From: Kosakonia cowanii JCM 10956 = DSM 18146
Lineage (GTDB): Bacteria; Pseudomonadota; Gammaproteobacteria; Enterobacterales; Enterobacteriaceae
DNA: 64,000 nt
Direction: 5' to 3'
Assembly (NCBI RefSeq): GCF_001975225.1
Contig: NZ_CP019445.1
Location: 3,534,001 to 3,598,000 of the forward strand
The notes under the pieces were generated by a model, which saw only the letters and a program-made list of their open reading frames with translations, was not told where the DNA came from and made no database searches. A program made the translations under genes and the position numbers. Positions 18,046 through 26,483 of the stretch are shown in pieces (position 1 is the stretch's first letter; each line of letters opens with the position of its first letter).

Positions 18046-19092
18046 ATGATGAACAACACTCCTTTAACCTCCACGCAGCTAACGGTGCGCCTCGCGCTGG
18101 TTGGCCTGCTGCCGCTTCTGGTTATGCTGCTGTTTCTTTGGGGCGGCGGCTGGCTGACGCCCGAGCGGCTCACCTCAGACAAACTCGTTAACGTGCTACA
18201 GCAGTCCGGCGGTGAGCATCCCGGTTTTCGCCGCAACCACGCCAAAGGGATCTGCGTCAGCGGCGAGTTTATCTCCAGCGGCAAGGCCAGCACGCTTTCG
18301 CGCGCCGCGCTGTTTGCGCCGGGAAGCACGCCGGTGATTGGTCGTTTTGCCATTGCGGGCGGCAACCCCGCCGCGCCAGATTACGCCGTGCCGGTACGTA
18401 GCCTGGCGCTGGCCTTTGAACTCCCGGACGGCGAGCAGTGGCGCACCGGCATGAACGCGATGCCCTTTTTCCCGGTGCGCGGCGTCGACGGTTTTTATGA
18501 TATGCAGCTGGCAACGCGTCCCGATCCCGCCACCGGCAAACCGGACCCGGCAAAGGTAAAAGCGTTTCTTGAGAAGCACCCGGAAGCCGCGCCTTTTCTC
18601 GCATGGGCAAAAGCGAACGTGCCCTCCAGCAGCTGGGCCAGCGACCGCTTTAACAGCCTAAATTCCTTTCGCATGATCGACAAAACTGGCAACGAGCAGC
18701 TGGTGCGCTGGAGCATGGTGCCGCAGACGCCTTATCAACCCATCAGCGCAGAGCAGAAGCAGGATAAAAACTTTTTACAGTACGATCTGCGCCAGCGCCT
18801 CGATCAGGCCCCGCTGAAGTGGGATTTGGTCATTACCGTCGCCAGCGCGCAGGATGACGGCAGCGATGCCTCGCGGGCCTGGCCTGCCGGGCGGCAAACG
18901 ATCAATGCCGGTACGCTGGTGCTGAACCGCGCCGTTGAGCAGGCGCAGGGTGACTGCAATGACATCAATTACGATCCGCTGATCCTGCCGGACGGTATTG
19001 CCGCCTCGAACGACCCGCTGCTGAATGCCCGTTCATCCGCGTATGCCAAATCCTACAACCTTCGCACCCGCGAACAAGCCGGAGCCCACTGA
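18046..19092 (+). CDS. SrpA-like catalase-family peroxidase, membrane-anchored
   Basis: A 348-residue small catalase-related protein (catalase family, clade of SrpA-type enzymes that are much shorter than normal 480-residue catalases). An N-terminal hydrophobic segment (about 15-37) anchors it to the membrane with the enzyme in the periplasm. The distal-side motif is HPGFRRNHAKGICVSGEF, with the conserved catalase His replaced by this arrangement, and the proximal haem tyrosine is in LNARSSAYAKSY (R-x-x-x-Y). ATG-ATG start after AGGA. It is the first of four overlapping genes and stops 1 bp into the cytochrome b561 gene. Likely role: peroxide removal using electrons passed on by the b561 partner. 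Confidence 0.88.
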   Translation: MMNNTPLTSTQLTVRLALVGLLPLLVMLLFLWGGGWLTPERLTSDKLVNVLQQSGGEHPGFRRNHAKGICVSGEFISSGKASTLSRAALFAPGSTPVIGRFAIAGGNPAAPDYAVPVRSLALAFELPDGEQWRTGMNAMPFFPVRGVDGFYDMQLATRPDPATGKPDPAKVKAFLEKHPEAAPFLAWAKANVPSSSWASDRFNSLNSFRMIDKTGNEQLVRWSMVPQTPYQPISAEQKQDKNFLQYDLRQRLDQAPLKWDLVITVASAQDDGSDASRAWPAGRQTINAGTLVLNRAVEQAQGDCNDINYDPLILPDGIAASNDPLLNARSSAYAKSYNLRTREQAGAH

Positions 19093-19631
19093 TGAAACAG
19101 GTCGCTTATTTCCACCCGCTGCTGCGCGCGGTTCACTGGCTGATGGCCGCCGCCATTATTGCAATGCTGTTTATCGGCGTCGTGATGGTTTCCACCGTCT
19201 CCTCCCTGCACAGCCTGCTGGTGACGATCCATAAACCGCTGGGTTTGATGATCCTTGTGCTGGCGCTGGTGCGTTTGTGGTTACGCTTCTATACCGCCAC
19301 GCCACCGTTGCCTGCCTCCCTGCCGGTCTGGCAACGCGCGATGGCGCATCTTTCGCACTGGGCGCTCTATGCGATGATGCTGGCACAACCGTTAATTGGC
19401 TGGGCGATGCTCTCGGCGGCCGGTTATCCGGTGACGCTCGGCGGTGGATTCGTGCTGCCACCGATAGTCCCGGTGAATAATGACTGGTATGCGCTGCTGC
19501 GTCCGTTGCATTCTGTGGTGGCGCTGGCGCTGTTTGTCACCGTAATGGCGCACCTCGCCGCCGCACTGCTGCATGCACTGGTGCTGCGCGATGGGGTGTT
19601 TGAGAGCATGTCGGGAAGCCGCAGACGATGA
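19092..19631 (+). CDS. Cytochrome b561 family protein
   Basis: A 179-residue, four-helix membrane cytochrome b. Histidines suited to bind two haems are seen at LRAVHWLMAAA, LLVTIHKPLGL, MAHLSHWALY and LRPLHSVVALA. Members such as CybB oxidise superoxide and pass electrons to ubiquinone. Its ATG uses the last base of the catalase stop (TGATG), and its own stop overlaps the sigma-factor start (ATGA), so the four genes are translated as one unit. Pairing of SrpA-like catalase and b561 suggests a membrane redox system for reactive oxygen or chlorine species. Confidence 0.9.
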   Translation: MKQVAYFHPLLRAVHWLMAAAIIAMLFIGVVMVSTVSSLHSLLVTIHKPLGLMILVLALVRLWLRFYTATPPLPASLPVWQRAMAHLSHWALYAMMLAQPLIGWAMLSAAGYPVTLGGGFVLPPIVPVNNDWYALLRPLHSVVALALFVTVMAHLAAALLHALVLRDGVFESMSGSRRR

Positions 19632-20122
19632 ACGATGATGAAATCCGCGAGGTGATGCCGCATCTCTACCGCTTTGCCCTGTGGCTGGCGCGTAACCCGC
19701 ACACCGCGGAGGATCTGGTGCAAAGCTGCCTGGCGAAAGCCCTGACGCGGCAGCGTGATAGCGAGCAGAGCCTGCGCGCCTGGCTCTTCACCATTCTCTA
19801 TCGTCAGTTTGTCGATGGTGAGCGGCGGCGCAAACGCTACCTGAAAGTGCTCGCCTTTTTCACCGGCGAAGAGCCTGGCGGTTTTACCGCCGAGTCGCTG
19901 GCTATCGCCGATGATACGCTTGCCCTCTTTGCCACGCTGCCGACGGAGTATCGCGCCGTGCTGCTGCTGGTGAGCGTTGAAGGGCTGAGTTATAAAGAGG
20001 TGGCGCACACCCTCGACATTCCGCCCGGCACGGTGATGTCACGCCTGTCACGGGCGCGCAAAATGCTGCATGAAAAACTGGAAGGCCAGCCAACGCCGTT
20101 AGCGTTAAGGAGATTGAAATGA
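19628..20122 (+). CDS. ECF RNA polymerase sigma factor
   Basis: A 164-residue ECF sigma factor. Region 2 (about 8-75) includes AEDLVQSCLAKALTR and SLRAWLFTILYRQFVD; region 4 (about 105-155) includes LPTEYRAVLLLVSVEGLSYKE and the recognition helix PPGTVMSRLSRARKML. Translation start overlaps the b561 gene by 4 bp and its stop overlaps the anti-sigma gene by 4 bp. It most likely directs transcription of this very operon from the GGGAAT/CGTC promoter at 17990. Confidence 0.92.
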   Translation: MNDDEIREVMPHLYRFALWLARNPHTAEDLVQSCLAKALTRQRDSEQSLRAWLFTILYRQFVDGERRRKRYLKVLAFFTGEEPGGFTAESLAIADDTLALFATLPTEYRAVLLLVSVEGLSYKEVAHTLDIPPGTVMSRLSRARKMLHEKLEGQPTPLALRRLK

Positions 20123-20865
20123 CGTTGCCACCAGATGAACACGATCTGCACGCCTGGCTTGATGGCGAGACCGATGAGGCGACCTCAGCGCGCATTGAAC
20201 ACTATCTGGCGCAAAACCCGCAGGCCGCCCGCGAGGTTGCAGGCTGGCGGCAGGATGCGCAGCGCCTGCGCCAGGCAATGGATCGCCATACCGCTACGCT
20301 TGAGATGCCGGAACCCCGCGCGCTGCGGCGCCAGCAGCGCCAATTGCGGCAATGGAAACTGGCAACGGCCTTCGCGCTGGTAATGGCGCTCGGTGTTGGC
20401 GGTTTTACCGGCTGGCAGCTGAAAGAGTCTCAGATGGTGCTGACCCACGCGCCGATGGAGGACGCGGTGCAGGCCTACAAACTGTTTGATAACACCGCTA
20501 TCACCCCGATGGATGTGGCGACGACGCAGCAAACGGAGCTGACTCACTGGGTCGGGCGCTACTTTATCAACGGCAACCAGCCGCCAAATCTGGAGCAGTA
20601 TGGCTTTACGCTGGTCGGCGCACGGCTTGTTGCCACGGCGCAAGGCCCGGCGGCGCTGATTATGTATCAGGATCCGCGCGGCACGCGGGTTGGCTGGTAT
20701 ATCCGCCCCTTAAGCCCGGGGAAATTACCCCACGGCGAGCGTAAGGCCGAAGATGTGATGACGCAGTACTGGAGCGACGACCACTATAACTATGCGCTGG
20801 TTACGCCGCTGAACTCCCCGGCGGTCAACGGGCTTAGAAAAGCGGTTTCGCAGGCGAACAGCTAA
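20119..20865 (+). CDS. Anti-sigma factor (membrane-bound)
   Basis: A 248-residue protein with a cytoplasmic N-terminal anti-sigma domain (DEHDLHAWLDGETDEATSAR, the HAxLDGE pattern seen in many RsiW/ChrR-like anti-sigma factors), one transmembrane helix at about residues 88-105 (WKLATAFALVMALGVGGFTG) and a periplasmic domain of about 140 residues that could sense the inducing signal. The usual zinc-binding HxxxCxxC is absent, so it is not a redox ZAS protein of the standard type. It overlaps the sigma gene by 4 bp and its stop is 3 bp from that of convergent rimL. Confidence 0.85.
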   Translation: MTLPPDEHDLHAWLDGETDEATSARIEHYLAQNPQAAREVAGWRQDAQRLRQAMDRHTATLEMPEPRALRRQQRQLRQWKLATAFALVMALGVGGFTGWQLKESQMVLTHAPMEDAVQAYKLFDNTAITPMDVATTQQTELTHWVGRYFINGNQPPNLEQYGFTLVGARLVATAQGPAALIMYQDPRGTRVGWYIRPLSPGKLPHGERKAEDVMTQYWSDDHYNYALVTPLNSPAVNGLRKAVSQANS

Positions 20866-20868
20866 GGC

Positions 20869-21435
20869 TTATTCATCATTGAGCGTGACGATTTTGCCCC
20901 AGATATTCTGATCGTCGAAGCGGCCATTGAGGAACTCCGCCTCTCTCTGGCAGCCTTCGAGGGTGAAGCCGTTACGCTCCGCGACGCGGTTACTGGCCTC
21001 GTTGTCGACCCGGCATTTGATAACAAAGCGGCGGATATCGCCGCGTTCGGCGTAAAAGCGCATCATCGCCTGCATCGCGCGGGACAAGATACCCTGCCCC
21101 TGCGCCGCTTCATCCAGCCAGTAGCCGATGTAGGCCGCTTTGTTGGTCGGCTCGATAGCGTTGAGAGAGAGCACGCCGACCAGCACGTGATCGCGCAGGA
21201 TCAGGAACATCTTCGCGTAGCCGCGCTGATGTAACAGCCGGTTGCTCTGGGCGGTTTTACGGGTGGTCTCAATGGATGTGACATACTGCGGCCAGTCGAG
21301 ATAGCGCTGTAAGCTGTCGCGGTTTTTGACAATCAACTGGTGAAGATCGTGAACAAAGCACTCATCAATCATTTCGAGCGTGAGTTGCTCGTCAACCTTA
21401 ATCACCGTATCCGGGCAAGTCGGTTCCTGTAACAT
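20869..21435 (-). CDS. rimL: RimL: ribosomal protein L7/L12 N-terminal acetyltransferase
   Basis: A 188-residue GNAT acetyltransferase matching E. coli RimL, which converts L12 to L7 by acetylating its N-terminal serine. The acetyl-CoA binding loop is in GYWLDEAAQGQGILSRAMQA, and RRFVIKCRVDN..SN.VAERNGFTLEGC is shared with K-12. About nine additional residues stand at the N-terminus compared with K-12; AGGAGG directly before the ATG at 21435 supports that start. A terminator hairpin sits between opgD and this gene, and ydcH, which lies between them in K-12, is missing. Confidence 0.93.
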   Translation of the reverse strand: MLQEPTCPDTVIKVDEQLTLEMIDECFVHDLHQLIVKNRDSLQRYLDWPQYVTSIETTRKTAQSNRLLHQRGYAKMFLILRDHVLVGVLSLNAIEPTNKAAYIGYWLDEAAQGQGILSRAMQAMMRFYAERGDIRRFVIKCRVDNEASNRVAERNGFTLEGCQREAEFLNGRFDDQNIWGKIVTLNDE

Positions 21436-21445
21436 CGTTCCTCCT

Positions 21446-21474
21446 GAAAAACATCGCCCCCATTCGGGGGCGAT
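21446..21474 (-). terminator. Rho-independent terminator after opgD
   Basis: On the minus strand a 9-bp stem ATCGCCCCC / GGGGGCGAT with a 4-base loop is followed by GTTTTTC. The rimL Shine-Dalgarno begins only a few bases later, so rimL depends on read-through or a promoter hidden in the opgD 3' end. Confidence 0.75.
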
Positions 21475-21482
21475 TAAAAAGC

Positions 21483-23138
21483 TTAGCGCATGATGCGGTC
21501 ATCTACGTAGTTCCGCTTCTCCGGCGCGGGTGGGAAGTATTGATAGAGCCAGGTTTCGCTGATCGCCTCGCCCTGGCAGCGCAGGAACATGCGCATCTCT
21601 ACCGGGTCGGTCGACGCATTGGTTGGATACCAGTCGAACTGAATGCGATAACCGTCAAACGGCTCGACGTAGAGGATCTCCACCTGTTTCGCTTCCCCGT
21701 TTGAGAGCGTAATCACCGGCTCAATCCCTTTCGGCGCGGCGGCTTTCAGATCGCCGCCGACAAAATCGATGGCGAAACGACGCGCCCACTTCTCCGGATA
21801 GTGCTCGCCCGGCGCCCAACCTTCCGGGAAACCGCCCATGCCGGTCCGCGTCGCATAGACGTTTGCCAGAGGTGAGCGTACCGGCGGCTGCGCGCTCCAG
21901 TAGAGGCGATACTCAAAGGCAAGCTCGTCTCCGGCTTTGATCGGTTTTTCCGGCTGCCAGAAGCAGACCACGTTATCCAGCGTTTCGCCGGTGGTCGGGA
22001 TCTCCATCAGGCTGACCGCGCCTTTGCCCCACTTATTGCGCGGCTCCACCCACAGGCTCGGCCGTTTGTTGTACCAGCCCATCACATCCTGATAATGGCT
22101 GAAATCCCGGTCGAGCTGCAGCAGGCCGAAGCCTTTCGGGTTCTCATCCTGGAAAGCATTGAATTGCAGCTTCTGCGGGTTATTCAGCGGGCGGCAGATC
22201 CACTCGCCGTTGCCGCGCCACATCGCCAGGCGGTCGGAGTCGTGGATCTGCGGATGGATGGTGTCGCAGACGCGGCGCTCGTTATTGCCGCAGCTGAACA
22301 TGCTGGTCATCGGCGCGATGCCCAGCTGCTTGATCGCCTTACGGGCATAGAGGCGGTTGTCCACCTCCATGATCACCTGGCTCTTCTCGCAGTGGATGAC
22401 GAACTTATACGCGCCGGTCAGGCTGGCGCTGTCGAGCAGCGCATAGACGGTAAAGGTGGTGTCGCCCGGCTTTGCCGTTTCGAACCAGAAGGAGGTGAAG
22501 TCCGGGAACTCTTCCGGCGTATCGGTAAAGGTATCAATCGCCACGCCGCGCGCGGAGAGGCCGTACTGGAAGGTGTCATCTACCGCGCGGAAATAGCTCG
22601 CGCCGAGGAACGAGACAACGTCGCGGCGTGCCAGTTCCGGGGCTTTAAAGGCACGGAAACCGGCAAAGCCGAGATCGCTCTGCCCTTCAAGCTGTTTGGT
22701 GTCAACGCCGGCGTCGTGGTAGTTGAACAACTCCGGGCGGAAGTGAATTTCACGCGCCTGATGAGTCCCCTGATCCAGCGAGAACATGCGTACGCGGCGG
22801 CGAAAACCCATGCCGACATGGAAGAACTGTACATCCAGCTGGCGGCCTTCAACGTTATTCCATAACGAGTGCTGCGCATCATACTGAATACTGTTATAGG
22901 CTTGCGGCGTCAGGTTAGCCAGCGTCGGCGGCAGCGCTTTCGGCGCGCCTCCCCATGGCTGTTCGGCCAGATCGTGCGCCATGGATTGCAGCACGGAGAA
23001 GTCGAAACGGCGGCTTTGACCATCGGCAATATCGGTCTGCGCTGCAGATGCCGCTCGCGAAAAGAGCGAGGCAACGCCAGTGGTGCCGTAAGTTGCCGCG
23101 AGGGCCATGGATGCTTGAATAAATCGTCTGCGGTTCAT
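21483..23138 (-). CDS. opgD: OpgD (MdoD): Tat-exported glucan biosynthesis protein D
   Basis: Starting at 23138 the protein is 551 residues, exactly the K-12 length, and begins [15 protein letters not shown], a twin-arginine signal peptide. OpgD works in the periplasm in control of the backbone structure of osmoregulated periplasmic glucans and is a paralogue of OpgG. Nearly the whole sequence follows K-12 (for example [36 protein letters not shown]). An in-frame ATG 12 codons upstream lacks a Shine-Dalgarno and would place the RR motif unusually deep. The K-12 neighbour ydcJ is displaced by the cyclase gene inserted upstream. Confidence 0.95.
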   Translation of the reverse strand: MNRRRFIQASMALAATYGTTGVASLFSRAASAAQTDIADGQSRRFDFSVLQSMAHDLAEQPWGGAPKALPPTLANLTPQAYNSIQYDAQHSLWNNVEGRQLDVQFFHVGMGFRRRVRMFSLDQGTHQAREIHFRPELFNYHDAGVDTKQLEGQSDLGFAGFRAFKAPELARRDVVSFLGASYFRAVDDTFQYGLSARGVAIDTFTDTPEEFPDFTSFWFETAKPGDTTFTVYALLDSASLTGAYKFVIHCEKSQVIMEVDNRLYARKAIKQLGIAPMTSMFSCGNNERRVCDTIHPQIHDSDRLAMWRGNGEWICRPLNNPQKLQFNAFQDENPKGFGLLQLDRDFSHYQDVMGWYNKRPSLWVEPRNKWGKGAVSLMEIPTTGETLDNVVCFWQPEKPIKAGDELAFEYRLYWSAQPPVRSPLANVYATRTGMGGFPEGWAPGEHYPEKWARRFAIDFVGGDLKAAAPKGIEPVITLSNGEAKQVEILYVEPFDGYRIQFDWYPTNASTDPVEMRMFLRCQGEAISETWLYQYFPPAPEKRNYVDDRIMR

Positions 23139-23173
23139 GCCTGGTAACACGTCCTTCTGGTCGTAAAATGGCA

Positions 23174-23191
23174 TTTCGCGATATCGCGAAA
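23174..23191. promoter_or_regulatory. Perfect 18-bp palindrome in the opgD leader
   Basis: TTTCGCGAT followed by its exact reverse complement ATCGCGAAA lies 36-53 bases upstream of the opgD start. It looks like an operator or short RNA hairpin; I do not recognise the binding protein. Confidence 0.45.
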
Positions 23192-23479
23192 CAGCGGCAA
23201 AAGCGTATGACTGATGAAGGCACCACTCTAGACAAAATTCATTGAGAATCCAATTGTTGGCCGTTGATTATCTGAGCAAATCGTGAAATTTTCCCAGGCT
23301 TTAGGAGCAGCCTGAAAACTATGTAAAGATTTGTCCGTCACTAAAACTAAACACTCCCCTTGGGTGTTCTCATCCCTGGCACAGCTACTCGTGACAGGAT
23401 GCAACTTCCCATTTTATTGCAATATCTTCAGGGTAATTAGGCGCAACAGTGTCGTTACGCCATACCGGAGGCGAGAGAG
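23192..23479. other. Non-coding gap between opgD and the cyclase gene
   Basis: About 290 bp without a credible gene. It should hold the opgD promoter (the stretch TTGAGAATCCAATTG lies about 85-110 bases before the opgD start, on the reverse strand) and the 3' end of the cyclase transcript. CAGGCTTTAGGAGCAGCCTG near 23297-23316 is a short inverted repeat (CAGGCT/AGCCTG) that may form a weak hairpin. Confidence 0.35.
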
Positions 23480-24496
23480 TTAAAAGCCAAAAATCGGACT
23501 GTATTCAGGCGCATATTTTTCTCTTCTGAGTTGCGCATAGAAATCCAGCAACTCGGCTTTCGAGTTAATCTGAATAACATATCCGGCAGGATGAATAAAT
23601 ATGGGTTTATCAGCAATGTCAAAACCAGGGCTGAAAGGATTACCCGTTTCATCATTGTGCCAAACGAGTTTTCCCCCCTTATATCCCTCATTCGCTATTT
23701 CTCTGTTTAATGCCTGAACAATAGTCATACCAAAAAAATGCAAGTTGCCCATGTTGGCATCCTCATCCTGGCCGGGTAAGGCTTTTGGTTTGAGAAAATC
23801 CTGTTTGAAATTCCCCCGCAGGGCTTTTGGTGATGATGTTAATGGCCGGACATTAACCGATTGGTTAAGATTTGGAATGATAGAAAATAAATCATAATCT
23901 GCGGTGATGGGCCTGGAGTCAGCATAATCACTACCAGATTCAGGTGGGTTGGTCATAACCCGCACAGGATTGGATTTATCATCAAACACCTGTCCATCGC
24001 TGTTGATAATAAACTCCTGGCGTCCACTGGGATATTCAGCGTAATAACGACCATTACCCATCTCCGTTAAGTTTCCGGTGCTGATGAGCTCATTTATACG
24101 GTATTTGCTGATTTTTAAATCAATGGCTATAGCGCCTTTTTTAACCGCAGAGGCGATATAATCACTCTGTTTATGGTAAGAAGACGGCGATATTTTGGAA
24201 TAAATTGGCTTTTCCGCAATAAATCCTGCTGTCGGTCCAGTCTGACTTGACTTCGCTTTCATATGAAAATTTTTTGATGGATAACCTTCACTTAATAGCG
24301 TCCTACCCAACGGATTGGGCATTCTGATCCCGAGCACCACATTGTATTTCATCGCCACACGCTTAAACGCATCGGCGTAGAGTAAATCGGTTAAGGTTGT
24401 ATGCCTGCCAGCGGTCAGGTGACTATCCCCTTGATCTTCATTAACATCCTCTGAACGCTGCGCGTGCAGATTTCTTTTTGCCATGTACGCAAACAT
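23480..24496 (-). CDS. ExoY / edema-factor-like nucleotidyl cyclase toxin (orphan effector)
   Basis: A 338-residue protein of the class II bacterial cyclase toxins (anthrax edema factor, Bordetella CyaA, Pseudomonas ExoY). By eye all main edema factor active-site residues align: Arg58 (EF R329), Lys75 and Lys82 (K346, K353; same 7-residue spacing, in AKSSQTGPTAGFI), Asp200 and Asp202 in ITADYDLFSIIP (D491, D493, metal binding), His280 and Asn286 (H577, N583; same 6-residue spacing). Length is close to ExoY (378). There is no signal peptide, and such enzymes act inside eukaryotic cells after injection, using a host cofactor. The gene is visibly A+T-rich against its neighbours and is inserted between opgD and ydcJ, which adjoin in K-12. 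GGAG precedes the ATG. Whether it makes cAMP, cGMP or another cyclic nucleotide cannot be told. Confidence 0.87.
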   Translation of the reverse strand: MFAYMAKRNLHAQRSEDVNEDQGDSHLTAGRHTTLTDLLYADAFKRVAMKYNVVLGIRMPNPLGRTLLSEGYPSKNFHMKAKSSQTGPTAGFIAEKPIYSKISPSSYHKQSDYIASAVKKGAIAIDLKISKYRINELISTGNLTEMGNGRYYAEYPSGRQEFIINSDGQVFDDKSNPVRVMTNPPESGSDYADSRPITADYDLFSIIPNLNQSVNVRPLTSSPKALRGNFKQDFLKPKALPGQDEDANMGNLHFFGMTIVQALNREIANEGYKGGKLVWHNDETGNPFSPGFDIADKPIFIHPAGYVIQINSKAELLDFYAQLRREKYAPEYSPIFGF

Positions 24497-24838
24497 AGGT
24501 TACTCCGCATAAATGGAAGAAGGTTGATTTTTAAGCATAGTGTTTTTTGGCACTGAAGAGGGAAAGCGTGAACGCTTGTGATGTACAAGGCTTAGCGATG
24601 GCTATCGCCGATTAGACTTCCTAAAAGAGGATTTCCGCGCCGGGTGCTTTCTGCGCCCTTTTGTACTGAGCGTTAAAACGGGGGCAGTTACCGGCCAGGG
24701 CAATATGAATCAGAGGTTAAAGCCGCCCGGCTGGCGGCCTTTTGTGAAAGATTATTAGGCGTGAAAAGAGCCTGACAGCGTAGCTGTATGCGCATGCATT
24801 TTTATGCAAAAGAAAGCGTAAAATCTGACTTTGCCTTG
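24497..24838. other. Non-coding gap upstream of the cyclase gene
   Basis: About 340 bp with no credible gene. GCCGCC / GGCGGC (24722-24738, 5-base loop) forms a hairpin followed by CTTTTG on the plus strand and by TTTAACC on the minus strand; it may be a weak terminator for ydcJ. The remainder should contain the promoter of the cyclase gene; the half nearest that gene is A+T-rich. Confidence 0.4.
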
Positions 24839-26182
24839 TTACAGCAGACCGCAACGGCGTTTGCTGCGCTCTTCAGCCTGTTGATAGAGGGCAAACTCAT
24901 CGAGCACCGGGCAGCCGAGTGCGGCTTCAAACTGCTGCTGGCTGGCATTGCCGTGGCTGCGCGCCTGGGTGGCATTCCCGAGATTGGACTGAAAAATCCC
25001 GGCGGCGCTGACGGGAAGGAAATCTTCATAGATGATGGGCTGCGCGACGACCCAACCGCGCTCAATCAGCGGCTGCGGATCGTCACCGGGGCGAATTGCC
25101 TGGCGGTGCGCCTCCCCGGTCGGCGTCAGGCGGTAGCGGAACCACGCCAGCCCCTGCTTGCGCAGCAGCATCTCGCTGTCAGGAAACGCTTTAAACACCT
25201 CCTGCAAATGGAGCTGATGCGTGAGGTTATCTTTGCCTGTCCCTGCACTGTTCAGCAGCCGGTCGTACAGTTCACGCCCTTTCGGTGTCAGCGCGACGCC
25301 GCGCTGTTCAATCTCGCCAAAGCGCGCCGTGTGGGTGCCGTGATGCTCGCCGCTGAACAGCACCGGCTCATCAAGGGCTTTAAAACTGGTCTGGCGCAGC
25401 AGAATCGGCACTTCGCGGCGCGGCGGCCCTTCAATCAGGATTTTTGGCTCAATGCCATACTCCGGCATCAGCGCCTGCACCCGGTCGATATCGAGCGTGC
25501 GCGGGGTTAAGTGGTTGATATGGCAGCCAGGGAAACAGACCACATCGGCAATTAAGCGATGTTCGTCATGCAGCGCCTGATAGGTTTTTTCATCGACGGT
25601 GGCATGGCGGTGCCAGCGAAACGTCTCCAGCGCCTCTTTGACAAACAGCTCAGCCTGCTGGGCGGTAAAGCCACCGTTCAGCTCATGCACTTCAATAAGT
25701 TGCCGACAGGCTGGCGTGAAGATATCGCGCTTCGCCAGAATCGCTGCCGCCCGGTCGCGTAACGTCTGGTTTTCAATCAACTCCAGGCGTAACAGTGAGG
25801 TGAAGATGCGAAACGGATTGCGTGATAGCGCTTCATCATCGATTGGGCGAAAGGCGGTGGAGTGAACAGGCACGCCGGCCTGGGAGAGGTCGTAATAGCT
25901 GACCGGGAACATCCCCATAATGGCAAACATGCGCCGCAGGGTTGAGAGCTCCTCCGCGCTACCGACGCGGATCGCGCCGTGGCGTTCAACGTTCAGCCTG
26001 GCAAGCTCATCGGCATTCACCAGCTGTTCGTGAAGACGTGGATTGTGTTCCAGTACAGCCAGGTTCACATCAGCCACAAGCTCCAGCAAGGTGCCATACT
26101 GCGGGACTTCCTGCTGGTACATGGCCGACATCGCCTGCGAAAATTGTTCCCTGATCTCATCTGCCGTGATGCTGTACGTCAT
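24839..26182 (-). CDS. ydcJ: YdcJ: DUF1338 / 2-oxoadipate dioxygenase-decarboxylase family
   Basis: A 447-residue protein with the K-12 YdcJ length when started at 26182 (MTYSITADEIREQFSQAMSA). The longer open frame upstream is not conserved. YdcJ belongs to the DUF1338 family related to HglS, an iron-dependent enzyme that converts 2-oxoadipate to 2-hydroxyglutarate in lysine catabolism; family His and Glu metal ligands are plausible in VPVHSTAFRP, CHINHLTPRTLD and ARFGEIEQRGVAL. The substrate in enterics is not known. It is divergent from the LysR gene ydcI across a 301-bp region, as in K-12. Confidence 0.93.
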   Translation of the reverse strand: MTYSITADEIREQFSQAMSAMYQQEVPQYGTLLELVADVNLAVLEHNPRLHEQLVNADELARLNVERHGAIRVGSAEELSTLRRMFAIMGMFPVSYYDLSQAGVPVHSTAFRPIDDEALSRNPFRIFTSLLRLELIENQTLRDRAAAILAKRDIFTPACRQLIEVHELNGGFTAQQAELFVKEALETFRWHRHATVDEKTYQALHDEHRLIADVVCFPGCHINHLTPRTLDIDRVQALMPEYGIEPKILIEGPPRREVPILLRQTSFKALDEPVLFSGEHHGTHTARFGEIEQRGVALTPKGRELYDRLLNSAGTGKDNLTHQLHLQEVFKAFPDSEMLLRKQGLAWFRYRLTPTGEAHRQAIRPGDDPQPLIERGWVVAQPIIYEDFLPVSAAGIFQSNLGNATQARSHGNASQQQFEAALGCPVLDEFALYQQAEERSKRRCGLL

Positions 26183-26483
26183 AGTCTTCTCTCTCCACGC
26201 TGTTATCTCTGGAGTGTAGAGAAGGCTGCCCGCGCCCGTGCGGGGAAATTTACAAAGTGTGATCGTGGCAAAAAACGCGCCTGTTCCGCTCGTAATCGAA
26301 CATAACGAAAGATTATGGAACGCAGCGCCGACTAATCCCTGGAAACATGCTGGTTTCGTCACATTGCGGGCAGAATGTGTTTGTAACTCAAAAGGATTGG
26401 ATGTTAATAATATTTTGCAAACTAGTTATCAAAATTAAACAAACCTGCGAGCCACCATCGCCACTCGGTTTTAACATTATCTT
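26183..26483. other. Divergent promoter region between ydcJ and ydcI
   Basis: Just over 300 bp with no gene. Being between a LysR-type regulator and its divergent neighbour it should carry the promoters of both and a YdcI site. A+T-rich tracts near 26400-26450 would suit the ydcI promoter; I could not assign a specific operator. Confidence 0.4.
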
